Source: Halomarina salina
GTDB lineage: Archaea; Halobacteriota; Halobacteria; Halobacteriales; Haloarculaceae
Reading direction: 5' to 3'
Assembly (NCBI RefSeq): GCF_023074835.1
Contig: NZ_JALLGW010000001.1
Location: forward strand, 2,728,001 to 2,792,000
Length of the DNA stretch: 64,000 bases
A program made the position numbers and the translations under genes. A model generated the notes under the pieces. It was not told the origin of the DNA. It searched no databases and saw only the letters and a program-made list of their open reading frames with translations. This document shows positions 1 through 9,197 of this stretch, piece after piece; position 1 is the stretch's first letter, and every line of letters begins with the position of its first letter.

Positions 1-580
1 GTCCCTCCAGGAACGGGATGGCGTCCTCGACGAGGGCGTCCAGGTCGGCGTCCGCGACGGCGTTGAACAGCACGCCGTCGAGTCGGTCGCCGAGGTGGCG
101 CGCCGCGGAGAGGACCGCGTCCACGTCGGTTGGGTCCTCGTAGGTGGCGACGAGCACCGCCCGCGCGTCGAGCAGGTCGGCGACGTCGGCGTCCGTGAGG
201 TCGGCGACGCCCCCAGTGGCGAACGACCCGCCGCCTTCGAGGACCATCAGGTCGGTGTCCGCCGCGAGGCCGTCGTAGCTCTCGCGGATGCGCTCGTGGA
301 GTTCGTCGGGGTCCTCGCGGCCGCGCATCGTCTGCTCGACGAACGTCCGCGAGTAGACGACGGGTTCGAGGTCGGCCACGTCGGCGTCGAGGTCCAGCAG
401 CTCCCGCGCCAGCAGCGGGTCCTGGTCGAGCGTCTTGCCGACGGCGCTCTGCAGGCGCGTGCCCTTCGGTTTCATGTAGCCGACCGTGTGCCCGCGCTCG
501 CGGGCGATGAGCGCGAGTGCGAGCGCGATGGCCGTCTTGCCGGTGCTCTCGTCGGTCGAGGTGATGAGTATCGGGTTCAT
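1..580 (-). CDS. BioD-like phosphotransacetylase-family protein (partial)
   Basis: The reading frame starts at the ATG at 580 and runs off the left edge of the window, so the C-terminus is missing. The N-terminus (MNPILITSTDESTGKTA) carries a P-loop like that of dethiobiotin synthetase and of the N-terminal BioD-like region of phosphotransacetylases. A later stretch, VLEGGGSFATGG, fits the same fold. Its ATG overlaps the TGA of the upstream acetate-CoA ligase by 4 bp (ATGA), which implies translational coupling. The pairing with an ADP-forming acetyl-CoA synthetase is common in haloarchaea and suggests a role in acetyl-CoA/acetate metabolism. The catalytic function of the stand-alone domain is not established. 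Confidence 0.85.
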   Translation of the reverse strand, partial: MNPILITSTDESTGKTAIALALALIARERGHTVGYMKPKGTRLQSAVGKTLDQDPLLARELLDLDADVADLEPVVYSRTFVEQTMRGREDPDELHERIRESYDGLAADTDLMVLEGGGSFATGGVADLTDADVADLLDARAVLVATYEDPTDVDAVLSAARHLGDRLDGVLFNAVADADLDALVEDAIPFLEG

Positions 581-2673
581 AGCTCGTCGGGGTCGATGGT
601 GAGGCGCACGTCGACGGCGGCCGCGCCGTCGTCGGTCGCCACGAGGGGGTTCACGTCCAGTTCCAGGATGGCGGGGAAGTCGGTGGCCAGCTGCGAGAGG
701 CGACCGATGGTGTCGACGACGGCCGACTCGTCGACGGGGTCACGGCCGCGAGCGCCCCGGAGGAGCGGTGCGGCCTGCACGTCGTCGATCATCTCGCTCG
801 CCTCTCGTTCGGAGAGCGGCGCGACGCGCACCGTCGTGTCCTCCAGCACCTCGACGAAGATGCCGCCGAGGCCGAACAGCACCAGCGGCCCGAACTGCGG
901 GTCGCGGTTGACGCCGACGATGGTCTCGACGCCCTCGTCGAGGTCCAGTTGCTCCTGGACCTGCACGCCGAGGATGTGCGCGTCGGGCTGGTAGGTGCGG
1001 GCGCGCTGGACCAGGTCGTCGTACGTCGCGGCCACCTCCTCGTCCGGGACGCCGACCCGGACGCCGCCGATGTCGGACTTGTGGAGGATGTCCGGCGAGA
1101 CGATCTTCATCACGACGTCGCCGCCGATGGACTCGGCCACCTCCTCGGCGTCCTCGGGCGTGTCGACGACGCTCCCCTCGGGCGTCGGGATGCCGTACTC
1201 CGACAGCAGGTCCATCGCCTCGACGCCGAGGCGGGTCTCGCCGCGGTCGGCGGCGTCAACGAGAATCTCGCGAGCGGCCTCGCGGTCCACGTCGTCGTAC
1301 TCGGCCGGCGGGTCGTAGGTTCGCTGGCTGACGTCGCGGTACTCCCGCAGTGCGTCGAGACTCCGGATCGCCCGCGCGGGGTCGAAGTACGCCGGGATGC
1401 CCGCCTCGTTGACGGTGCCCATCGCGTCTCGCGCCGAGTCGCCGCCCATGAAGCAGACGGCGACGGGTTTGCCGTGTTCGGCCTGCTTCTCGACGACCAC
1501 CTCGGCGAGGTCCTCGAACGTGAGGACGGCGACCGGACAGGAGACGATGCAGCACGCGTCGACGTTCGGGTCGCCGAGCACCGTGTCGATGGCGGCGGCG
1601 AACCGCTCGACGTCGGCGTCGCCGATGACGTCCACGGGGTTGTACCGGTTGGCCGTCTCGGGGAGTTCCTCGGCGAGTCCGTCGAGCGTCTCCTGGGTGA
1701 ACGACGCGAGCGAGAGGCCCGCGTCGCCCACGGCGTCCGTCGCCATCACGCCCGGACCGCCCGCGTTCGTGACGACGGCGACGCCGTCGCCCTCGGGGAG
1801 CGGTTGGCCGGCCAGCGCCTCCGCCGAGTCGAACAGCTCCTGTACGTTCTCGGCGCGGAGGACGCCCGCCTGTTCCAGCCCCGCCTCGTATGCCGCCTCG
1901 CTCCCGGCGATGGTGCCGGTGTGCGAGGCCGCTGCGTGCGCTCCGGCTTCGGTGCGCCCGGACTTGACGAGGACGATGGGCGTGTCGTCGGTCACCTCGC
2001 GGGCGGCGTCGACGAAGGCTCGCCCCTCCTCGACGCCTTCGAGATACCCCAGTATCACGTCCGTCTCCGGGTCGTCGCCCCACGCGCGGACGAAGTCGCG
2101 TTCGTCGAGGACGGCCTTGTTGCCGAGCGAGACCACGTCCCGGAAGCCGATGCCCCGGTCGTTCGCCCAGTCGAGGACGGCCGTGACGAACGCCCCCGAC
2201 TGGCTCATGAACGAGATGCTCCCGTCGAGCGCCATGTCGGGGCCGAACGTAGCGTTCATCCCGACGCCGGTGGCGATGACGCCGAGGCTGTTCGGCCCGA
2301 CGAGGTTCAGGTCGTACGCCTCGGCGACGTCGCGCAACTCGCGCTCGCGGGACGCACCCTCGCTGCCCGTCTCGCCGAACCCGGCGGTGATGACGACGAC
2401 GTTCTCGACGCCAACCTCGCCCGCCTGTTCCACCACGTCGATGGCGACGCTCGGCGGGACGACGACCACCGCCAGGTCGACGTCGCCCGCGCTGGCGAGG
2501 TCCGGCACCGTCTCCCGCCCGAGCACCGACTCGGCGTTCGGGTTGACGGGCACCGTCTCGCCGTCGAACGTCGCGAGCAGGTTCTCGACGACGGCTCTCC
2601 CGACCGACCCTTCGCGTTCGGTCGCCCCGACCACGGCCACCCGTTGGGGGGCGAACAGCGTCTCCAGTCCCAT
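577..2673 (-). CDS. acd: Acetate-CoA ligase (ADP-forming), fused alpha/beta
   Basis: This 698-residue protein has the full domain order of archaeal ADP-forming acyl-CoA synthetases. An N-terminal CoA-binding Rossmann domain (RVAVVGATEREGSVG, residues 11-25) is followed by two succinyl-CoA-ligase-like domains and a C-terminal ATP-grasp domain (KIVSPDILHKSDIGG, about residue 523). The phosphorylated active-site His is the H of ASHTG near residue 251. The enzyme converts acetyl-CoA, ADP and phosphate to acetate, CoA and ATP in the cytoplasm. Length equals that of known fused haloarchaeal enzymes. The start is the ATG at 2671-2673. It is first in an operon with the BioD-like gene. A long antisense open frame (949-2865, +) is a GC-bias artefact. 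Confidence 0.95.
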   Translation of the reverse strand: MGLETLFAPQRVAVVGATEREGSVGRAVVENLLATFDGETVPVNPNAESVLGRETVPDLASAGDVDLAVVVVPPSVAIDVVEQAGEVGVENVVVITAGFGETGSEGASRERELRDVAEAYDLNLVGPNSLGVIATGVGMNATFGPDMALDGSISFMSQSGAFVTAVLDWANDRGIGFRDVVSLGNKAVLDERDFVRAWGDDPETDVILGYLEGVEEGRAFVDAAREVTDDTPIVLVKSGRTEAGAHAAASHTGTIAGSEAAYEAGLEQAGVLRAENVQELFDSAEALAGQPLPEGDGVAVVTNAGGPGVMATDAVGDAGLSLASFTQETLDGLAEELPETANRYNPVDVIGDADVERFAAAIDTVLGDPNVDACCIVSCPVAVLTFEDLAEVVVEKQAEHGKPVAVCFMGGDSARDAMGTVNEAGIPAYFDPARAIRSLDALREYRDVSQRTYDPPAEYDDVDREAAREILVDAADRGETRLGVEAMDLLSEYGIPTPEGSVVDTPEDAEEVAESIGGDVVMKIVSPDILHKSDIGGVRVGVPDEEVAATYDDLVQRARTYQPDAHILGVQVQEQLDLDEGVETIVGVNRDPQFGPLVLFGLGGIFVEVLEDTTVRVAPLSEREASEMIDDVQAAPLLRGARGRDPVDESAVVDTIGRLSQLATDFPAILELDVNPLVATDDGAAAVDVRLTIDPDEL

Positions 2674-3261
2674 TCGTCGGCTGGAAGTTCTGGGGCAGCG
2701 TGGAAATACGTGCCGACGGTAACGTTCTCTCGGGGGAGTATCACACGCTTCGACCGGTCGGGGAATTCAGGAGCCTCGCACGCGATGACAGTCGTCGTTT
2801 CGTTGACTTTTCACGCGTGGAGCGAAGTTGACGGTCAGAGAGCCGTAGTGACAATCACACAGTAGTCTTTGACATGTTTCCCACTCTGTGCGGCAAGGAG
2901 TTCCCTTTGCACGTTCATATTGGATATCTCTGGACATAGGCCAGCACCTGCTAAGTGAACGTATTGGTGAACCGCCTCGGGAATCAAGCCCTGAAGCACT
3001 TGGCCCGCTTCGCCTGTAGAATACCTTGTCGGCGACGAGAGCTCCCCGTTGAGCGATAATCGCTGCTCCTCAAACGGGAGGGGTTGAGCGACGTACCTAT
3101 CGCAATACCTATCTAATAATTATACTGATGGGTCCTCGTCCGTTGGCGTCTTGAGGGCGATTCACCATGGGATGCGTGGTCTTCTTGGCTATTGGACCGG
3201 CGATACCGGAAACGCCAATGGACTTTTCTCCATCGCAATTTTCCGATAAGCCCTCGTTCTG
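2674..3261. other. Intergenic region with an IS right-end remnant
   Basis: I see no credible gene in these 588 bases. It holds the acd promoter region and, at 2967-3024, a copy of a hairpin-forming repeat that recurs at 11493-11549. The small open frames here have no recognisable composition or homology. Confidence 0.6.
2967..3024 (-). repeat. IS200/IS605-type right-end remnant, copy 1
   Basis: About 58 bases match the segment at 11493-11549 with scattered substitutions. Read on the minus strand it ends in GTTCAC and contains an imperfect hairpin (GCCTCGGG versus CCTGAAGC, decayed relative to copy 2). Haloarchaeal tnpB elements commonly end in such a GC-rich hairpin followed by a GTTCAC-like terminus, so I read this as a solo element end. 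No transposase coding sequence remains. Confidence 0.5.
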
Positions 3262-4675
3262 TCAGCTTACTTGTGGTTCTCTCAGAATGTATCGGTAGAA
3301 GCCCTGCCAAGCAATAAGCGTCTTCCACTGCCGAAAGCCGACATTCTCGACGATACCAGATCCGAACAATGAGAGCACCTTGTCTGGTGTCTCATACCGT
3401 TGATGGCCCCATACCTCTCGATAGACACCGAGCCATGAGAGGATGAGTCCGACACATACGATGAGACCGAAGTAGGTGACTGCGAACCATGGATTGATGA
3501 GTCCGATTACGACTCCGACGACGATGATGAGATAACCAACACCCCTAATGAGTGGGCCAAGAACTTCAGCAAGGACGAACGCGAAGAGGACAACGCTGTC
3601 GAGACAACGATTCTGTCGAGTAGCAATAAGTGAACGGTGGGTCCATAGCGTCTGGATAAGCCCCTGGAACCGTCGGGGTCGTTGCCTCCGAAACGCAGAG
3701 ACTGTTGACGGAGCTGCAACCTCGACAATATCGTCAGGGACGAACTCGACCCGATATGACTGGCCAGCAGCCGAGAGATGGCGAGAGAGACGCATGACGA
3801 GATCGAGTCTTCATCGAGTGCCGTGGGGTCGTAGCCACCAATGTCCCGGAGGACGTCGGTTCGAAAGACTCCGAATCCAGCGGAGATACGGAGAAGGGAG
3901 CTCAGGCGGCCGACATCGGACCGGGCTAGTGAGGATGGGCGGAGACCCTCTGAGACCTGTACGTATCTCAGCAACCGTCGTGGAAGACGATTGTGTGGGA
4001 GTTGCTCATTCTCGATGGAAAAGCCATTGCTGAGACGGTTTGCTGCACCTGTTGCGACCATCTCCTCAGGATGCTCGAGGAACGGCTTGACCATCGAAAG
4101 CAACCATTACCGTCGATGATCGCATCAACACCAATCGCACCGAACAGTGGCTTGGAAGTCAGCCACAGTCCTGCGTTGAGTGCGTCCGACTGGCCACCAG
4201 CAGCCTTATCGATAACACTCAGAGAAAGGCGGTCTCGAGAGCGATACACCGCATGGATCTGTTCACATGGCATCTCCAGAGGTATATCGGCCTCAATCGC
4301 CTCCAGATCGAACACATCAAGTAGCTTGCTGAGTGTCTCATCCGTCGCTCCATCGTTAACGACAATCACCTCTGAATCGGGATAATTCGAGTCGAGCAAT
4401 GACTGAATATTCTCGATGAGATCCGGCGTGTACGCGTGAACGGGAACGACGAGTGCGATTCCAGGATAGAATGGCGAATCGAGTGGGTGAAACAACGGGC
4501 CCCACGTCTTATTCCGCAGTACAGCTCGCAATTTGAACAAATCGGCGAACACAGCGAGGATGGATGCCCCGGTAAAGAGGAGATGATACCCCAAGATGAC
4601 GAGCGCCGTCGAGAGAAGAAGCCTCGCCACGTCCTGATGAATCACTGGCTCACCTGTGCCTCTGCGGTCACCCAT
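3262..4675 (-). pseudogene. Family 2 glycosyltransferase, broken by two frameshifts
   Basis: Three overlapping frames on one strand together encode one membrane GT2. The N-terminal part (from 4675) has a TM segment, ALVVPVHAY, VVNDGATDET and a degenerate DxD (GVDAIID). Near 4100-4110 the homology jumps frame to LSMVKPFLEHPEEMV, then ISAGFGVFRTDVLRDIGGYD. Near 3808-3812 it jumps again to LDLVMRLSRHL, ending in a hydrophobic C-terminal region (about 3420-3600) with two or more TM helices. Each jump is explained by a single-base indel. The upstream HEAT-repeat gene overlaps its start by 34 bp. As read, the gene cannot make a full enzyme; a sequencing error at both sites is the alternative. Confidence 0.75.
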
Positions 4676-5589
4676 TCGAGTGCTAGCGATTCGGCTGAGC
4701 GAGTGGACGTCGGATGACGATTTGTCGTACTCGCGCGCGGAGAGTACGTATCACTTCTCGCACTTTGATCGCTTCTCGCGTTGAAGAGTGCCCGAGGGGC
4801 CCCGACTCGTGCTTGATCGTCAGGTTTAGTTTGGAGGGCAGTTCGTAGATGGGTTAGTGTGGCACTTGTCGCCCAGTTCCCAAAGATCTGATAGACAACA
4901 CTGCGGACTTGAGGAGAGGGATCATTGAGGAGACGGTCACAGATGACGGCTTCCCGCACGTCTTCACGCCATCCATACGCCGAGAGTGCGTGTAGCGCTG
5001 CACTTCGAATTCGAGGAGAGTCGGCCGTCAGTTGTGAACACACCCATATGAGTGGCGTCTCTCGCTCGCCGGAGCAACAAGCACCGAAGTCGTGCAGGTG
5101 CTGGAGAGTCAATGAGAGTTCCTGCTCCTCGTTTTGAGCTACCAGACGTGCGAGTTGCTCCGGTGAAGACTCGAATAGCCGATACAGAGTGTCGACTCCG
5201 AGAACTGATAGCGGCGCACCCGAATCAAGCAAAAGCACACTACCGACATCGGTGGCATCGGGGTGACTTGTATCACTGAGTAACCGAACTCCAGCAGCCC
5301 GAGTATCTGGATGTTCCCTGCAATCGTCGAGCAAGGCATTGGCATCGACCGAGAGGTCCAGTAACGAGCACCACGTCATGCCGACCAATCGTTGGTGCCG
5401 AGCAGAGTCATCAAGCAATGCCCGGGCGCCCTCGTCGAGGCCGAAATACGACGCCAACTCCTGGAGACTCTCTCGGTCTGGTCCCTTGACCCAGCGAAGT
5501 TGCTTGTCGAGCAGAGTCCGGACAACACGTTGATCGATACGGTCGAATCCGGCCACCCACTCTGACCATTGTGGGTCCTCACTATACAA
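4642..5589 (-). CDS. HEAT-repeat domain protein (probably N-terminally damaged)
   Basis: The 315-residue product is rich in paired helices typical of HEAT-like repeats, for example DSPRIRSAALHALSAYG and DPSPQVRSVVYQIFGNW in the C-terminal half. The only start in frame is a TTG at 5589. The same frame stays open and family-like upstream (LRRHFPHRQNAHRYDQ) to a TGA near 5733 without any start codon. The natural N-terminus, which in relatives usually carries a TM helix, therefore appears lost or frameshifted. It overlaps the neighbouring broken GT2, and such HEAT/GT2 pairs recur in haloarchaea and bacteria. The C-terminal 50 residues look low-complexity and may also be altered. Confidence 0.6.
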   Translation of the reverse strand: MYSEDPQWSEWVAGFDRIDQRVVRTLLDKQLRWVKGPDRESLQELASYFGLDEGARALLDDSARHQRLVGMTWCSLLDLSVDANALLDDCREHPDTRAAGVRLLSDTSHPDATDVGSVLLLDSGAPLSVLGVDTLYRLFESSPEQLARLVAQNEEQELSLTLQHLHDFGACCSGERETPLIWVCSQLTADSPRIRSAALHALSAYGWREDVREAVICDRLLNDPSPQVRSVVYQIFGNWATSATLTHLRTALQTKPDDQARVGAPRALFNARSDQSARSDTYSPRASTTNRHPTSTRSAESLALEWVTAEAQVSQ

Positions 5590-5594
5590 CCGCG

Positions 5595-5921
5595 TCAGTA
5601 GTTCCGTCCGGAGTTGGTCGTAGCGATGAGCGTTTTGTCGATGTGGGAAGTGGCGACGAAGCTTTGGCCAAGTGTTTCGATGGCTATCGCGACCACAGGC
5701 AGGATCATGGAGGTGGCTGTAATCTCAGAACACCGCGCTATCTGTCGAGAGACTTCAGATCCAACGATAACACAGTCTACTGTGTCGTACCGATGCTCAG
5801 GCGTGAGTTCGAGTACCTGAATCTCGCTTTCGAGTTGGTCGAGGGACTCACACAAATTCTTCAGGACTCTCTCCTCGATTCCCATTACCCTGATCCGGAC
5901 TACACCCACCCCGCTTGGCAT
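5595..5921 (-). CDS. Small hypothetical protein, possibly receiver-like or frameshifted N-terminus
   Basis: A 108-residue frame (a better start is the ATG at 5885, MGIEERVLKNL) precedes the HEAT-repeat gene. It contains VDCVIVGSEVS followed by MILPVVAIAIET, spaced like the beta-strands of a response-regulator receiver fold, but I cannot identify a phospho-acceptor Asp with certainty. Its last 45 codons overlap, in another frame, sequence that looks like the missing 5' part of the HEAT gene. It could be a separate small gene or the displaced N-terminus of a frameshifted HEAT protein. Confidence 0.35.
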   Translation of the reverse strand: MPSGVGVVRIRVMGIEERVLKNLCESLDQLESEIQVLELTPEHRYDTVDCVIVGSEVSRQIARCSEITATSMILPVVAIAIETLGQSFVATSHIDKTLIATTNSGRNY

Positions 5922-6320
5922 ACCTGTCCGACGATAAATACCAATTATAGTTTAAAAATTCCTACAATTTCAATTTATGAGGGTTGGGTCGGCTATAATC
6001 AATTCCTCACCAACAGCGACCTTAGGTAGACACACGCCAGAATGTGTCAGCTGTGACCGCGATGTAGCAATATTGTATCACAATGGAGGGAGCAACCACA
6101 CCGTTTGAGTTGGAGCCTTGGTTCTCACTGGCAACGGGATAATCGAGTTGCGTAAGAGACGAAGGTTGGCCGCAGCTGGTCGTGATGGAGAGTGATGTTG
6201 AGCGTGCTTTTATTCTAAAGGTGGAGACACCCAGCTCGGCCAGCAACACATCACACGATAGGGCTGCGCGATTGAGACGGATATATCAGTTCGGCATTCA
6301 AGACGGTACACAATGGAGCA
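5922..6320. promoter_or_regulatory. Intergenic region with promoter of the ABC operon
   Basis: No gene is evident. The left third is AT-rich (5935-5990). A TATA-like stretch (GATATATC, 6280-6287) lies about 33 bases upstream of the ATG at 6321, a fitting position for an archaeal promoter of a short-leader or leaderless mRNA. Confidence 0.4.
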
Positions 6321-9197
6321 ATGGTCTCTGTGAGTTACCGACGTGCTCTTCTCACACGTTGGTCCAGCAGGGACCGGCTTGCAGTACTCATCGTAGCGGT
6401 CGCGACCGCATTCCTCGTGGGAGCAGTCGTCGTATTGCTCGCTGTCTCAGGGTACACGACGACGATTGCAGGCAATCTTGGATCGGAGACAGCAGTCGAA
6501 TTGACCAGCGATGCTGCAGGTGCAGGTGATGGTACAACGTTTCCAATCACAGCAGTCTCGGTCAATGGAGAGCCCTACACACTTCTTGGCGTGCCCACTA
6601 CAACGTCACAGGACATTGCAGTTCCAAACGGTGTTGCCGGGCCACTATCCGGTAGGACCGTCACAATCGCTGGCGAGCAAACCACGCTCGAAAGGGGGGT
6701 GGTCAAGCGCAGTGATGACACGCCTTTCCCCGATTCATGGCTCATCACGGATGCATCAACGGCTCGGGAACTGGGAGCTGATCGGGCCCTCGTCATTCGC
6801 GAGTCATCCGATCCAGTTCCGCAATCTGGTGCTCCACTGATTGGCGCTCTTGCGTTCTTTATCGCCGGTACACAGCAAGTACTCGGCCTCTTGACCGTTG
6901 TGTGTGCTGGCGCAGCCGTTCTCATCGGCGTCATCATCTTCAGCGTAACCCGCATGACGGTTCGCGAACGTCGGGAAACACTTCGCGTGTTGCGCGCGAC
7001 TGGAGCGACTCAACGTACCGTCCTCATGCTGGTCGCCGCTCGGGCAGGACTCCTCACACTCATCGGTATCGCCCTTGGCTATGCATTCGGGGTGATTATT
7101 CCGAATGCAGCAGCGAACATCGCCATTACGCTCGGGTTCCCGATTGGCCTTCCGATGGCGATGAGCGCTCAGACAGCGCTCGTTGTTGCCGGAATGCTTG
7201 GGGCACTCGTCTGTGTTGGCATCCTTGCAGGTGGGCTCGCTGGACGGCAGGTCGTCAGCGGAGAGCCACTTGATGTGAAGAACAATTCATCCCGACGATG
7301 GCCCGGTGGCCCCTCGTTTCTGCCGAGTGGAGCGGTCGTGCCAACGACGGCAACGCTCGCTGTCTTCATCGCGTTCGTACTTGTCGTCTTCTCGCTTGGT
7401 GGAGTCGTCGGCAGTGTAGGCGCGACAGACCAGCAGGGCGGGACGATTGTTGCGCCGAATGCGGTCCACCCAGTTGCAAGTCAGGTCGATGTGGCCTATG
7501 CTGAGGCACTACAGCGCGCTGGCACAGCCGCAAGTCCGGAGATACTGCTCTTTCAGGTGTCTGATGGCCATCCGTTCCCCGCCCGAGGCGTCCAGTTTGA
7601 CGCCTATCAGAATGTCACAGACGCCAAACTCGTGGCAGGCCGAGCACCGAATGCAACTGACGATGACGAGGCAGTCATTGGCACCGACCTCGCCACGACT
7701 CTGGGAGTTGGCCCTGGAGACGAACTCGCACTGGGGGGGTCCACGAAAGCCGGGGTGGCGACGGTAGAGATCGTCGGGACGTTCTCGGCGAGTGGGGCAG
7801 CTGATGACCACCTCCTCGTGTCCCTGCCGGTCGCTCGGCATCTCTCGACGGTCCGACAGGGGAAGGTGAACCTCATTCGCCTCGCTGATCGGCCCCAGCG
7901 TGGGGCGCGTGGGGGTGTCGCCGTTCTCGACGTGAGCACCCCCAGACAGGTCGTTGCGGGCGAACAGCTACCAGTTCGAGTGCAGGTGCGTAACGTAGGG
8001 CAGGACACGACGACCGAGACGCTCCGAGCGACGTTTGGCTCACAGGAACAGTCTACACAGATATCGCTCACAGCCGACCAGCAACGGACGGTGACATTCC
8101 GTTTCACTGCGGAAGACCCGGGTACACAGACGATTCGCGTCGGAGAGACGAACCAGTCGGTTCGGGTCGTCACACCGACTGCATTGCGATTGTCACAGGT
8201 GCCGAAAACAGCACCACCAAATGCCACGTTCGAGCTTCGAGTTACGACGGCGACTGGGCAGTCGGTTTCGAACGCGACGGTCACACTCGGTGACCGCTCG
8301 GTGGGCACGACTCCCAAAGGAAGGGCCCGGGTCCAGCTACCAACTGCCGATGGGACCTACAGCCTCCGTGTCGTGGCCGGTAATCGCTCAGTGTCACGGC
8401 AACTACGGGTCAACGAAGACGTACAGCGAACCCCGACCGTCCAACTCTCGATGGTGAACGAGACCGGAGTGTTGACCGCTCCGACAGCGCGCGTGCGTGT
8501 CTCGAATCCGTGGTCTACTCCACAGACAGCGTCGGTCTCGGTATCCGGGCCTGGCGCGACAGTCAACCAAGCAGTTCGACTGGCACCAGGCGCATCCAAG
8601 GCGGTCGCTGCAAATCTCGAGCGTCGGCCCCCTGGAACCTACACCGTAGAGGCGACGGTCAATGGAACCACGATCGAACAGCAGTATCGAGTGACGGGTG
8701 ATGAGCGCCTCGCCAGTGCAATTGCATCGAGTGGCCGCGTCTCAGGCGGCGTGGGAACGAGTGGGTTCATCGCCAGAGCCTTCGGGAATATCGGGCTCGT
8801 GTTAGCGACACTGCTCGGCCTCGGTGTTGTGATGACCGTCGGGAGTACCATCGCCTCATTTGCAGACGCCGTGCAGGCCCGTCGCCGTGATATCGGCGTG
8901 CATCGAGCTGTCGGTGCTGGGCCGCTGCAGGTGGGCAAATTGGTTCTCAGTGATGCACTGCGAATCGCCATCCCTGCCGGTCTCGGTGGCGCGCTGCTTG
9001 CGGTCATCACGCTCACCGCATTGTCGTGGGCTGGCGCCCTGACCGTGTTCGGCGTCCAGCTTGCCCCGCAGGCTCCGCTTGCTCTGATCGGTGGTATCGT
9101 ACTCGGTGCACTCGGCCTCGCACTCGTCAGTGCGGTCATGGTCGTTGCTCGGTACGTAAGAGCCGACCCATCCCGACTGTTCGGAGGTAGCCAATGA
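6321..9197 (+). CDS. ABC transporter permease, FtsX/MacB type, with large extracellular Ig-like insert
   Basis: The 958-residue protein begins with a TM helix (residues 20-45) and an extracellular loop. FtsX-like helices follow (about 170-300), including the cytoplasmic TVRERRETLRVLRATGA motif typical of FtsX coupling regions. A long outside region (about 350-790) contains a MacB-periplasmic-core-like stretch (GTDLATTLGVGPGDELAL) and then several beta-rich CARDB/Ig-like repeats. It ends with three more FtsX helices (RRRDIGVHRAVGA, about 850). Its stop overlaps the next start (ATGA), and the partner ATPase is two genes down. It likely exports or releases a lipid-linked or surface molecule, or acts mechanically on surface proteins rather than importing solute. 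The substrate is unknown. Confidence 0.85.
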   Translation: MVSVSYRRALLTRWSSRDRLAVLIVAVATAFLVGAVVVLLAVSGYTTTIAGNLGSETAVELTSDAAGAGDGTTFPITAVSVNGEPYTLLGVPTTTSQDIAVPNGVAGPLSGRTVTIAGEQTTLERGVVKRSDDTPFPDSWLITDASTARELGADRALVIRESSDPVPQSGAPLIGALAFFIAGTQQVLGLLTVVCAGAAVLIGVIIFSVTRMTVRERRETLRVLRATGATQRTVLMLVAARAGLLTLIGIALGYAFGVIIPNAAANIAITLGFPIGLPMAMSAQTALVVAGMLGALVCVGILAGGLAGRQVVSGEPLDVKNNSSRRWPGGPSFLPSGAVVPTTATLAVFIAFVLVVFSLGGVVGSVGATDQQGGTIVAPNAVHPVASQVDVAYAEALQRAGTAASPEILLFQVSDGHPFPARGVQFDAYQNVTDAKLVAGRAPNATDDDEAVIGTDLATTLGVGPGDELALGGSTKAGVATVEIVGTFSASGAADDHLLVSLPVARHLSTVRQGKVNLIRLADRPQRGARGGVAVLDVSTPRQVVAGEQLPVRVQVRNVGQDTTTETLRATFGSQEQSTQISLTADQQRTVTFRFTAEDPGTQTIRVGETNQSVRVVTPTALRLSQVPKTAPPNATFELRVTTATGQSVSNATVTLGDRSVGTTPKGRARVQLPTADGTYSLRVVAGNRSVSRQLRVNEDVQRTPTVQLSMVNETGVLTAPTARVRVSNPWSTPQTASVSVSGPGATVNQAVRLAPGASKAVAANLERRPPGTYTVEATVNGTTIEQQYRVTGDERLASAIASSGRVSGGVGTSGFIARAFGNIGLVLATLLGLGVVMTVGSTIASFADAVQARRRDIGVHRAVGAGPLQVGKLVLSDALRIAIPAGLGGALLAVITLTALSWAGALTVFGVQLAPQAPLALIGGIVLGALGLALVSAVMVVARYVRADPSRLFGGSQ

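Noticed and set aside
949-2865. Long plus-strand open frame opposite the acetate-CoA ligase
   Set aside because: It is a GC-bias artefact: highly Arg/Val/Asp-rich translation without domains, fully antisense to a well-recognised gene.
3113-3328. Small minus-strand frame downstream of the broken GT2
   Set aside because: It overlaps the real C-terminal GT2 frame and has no protein-like features.
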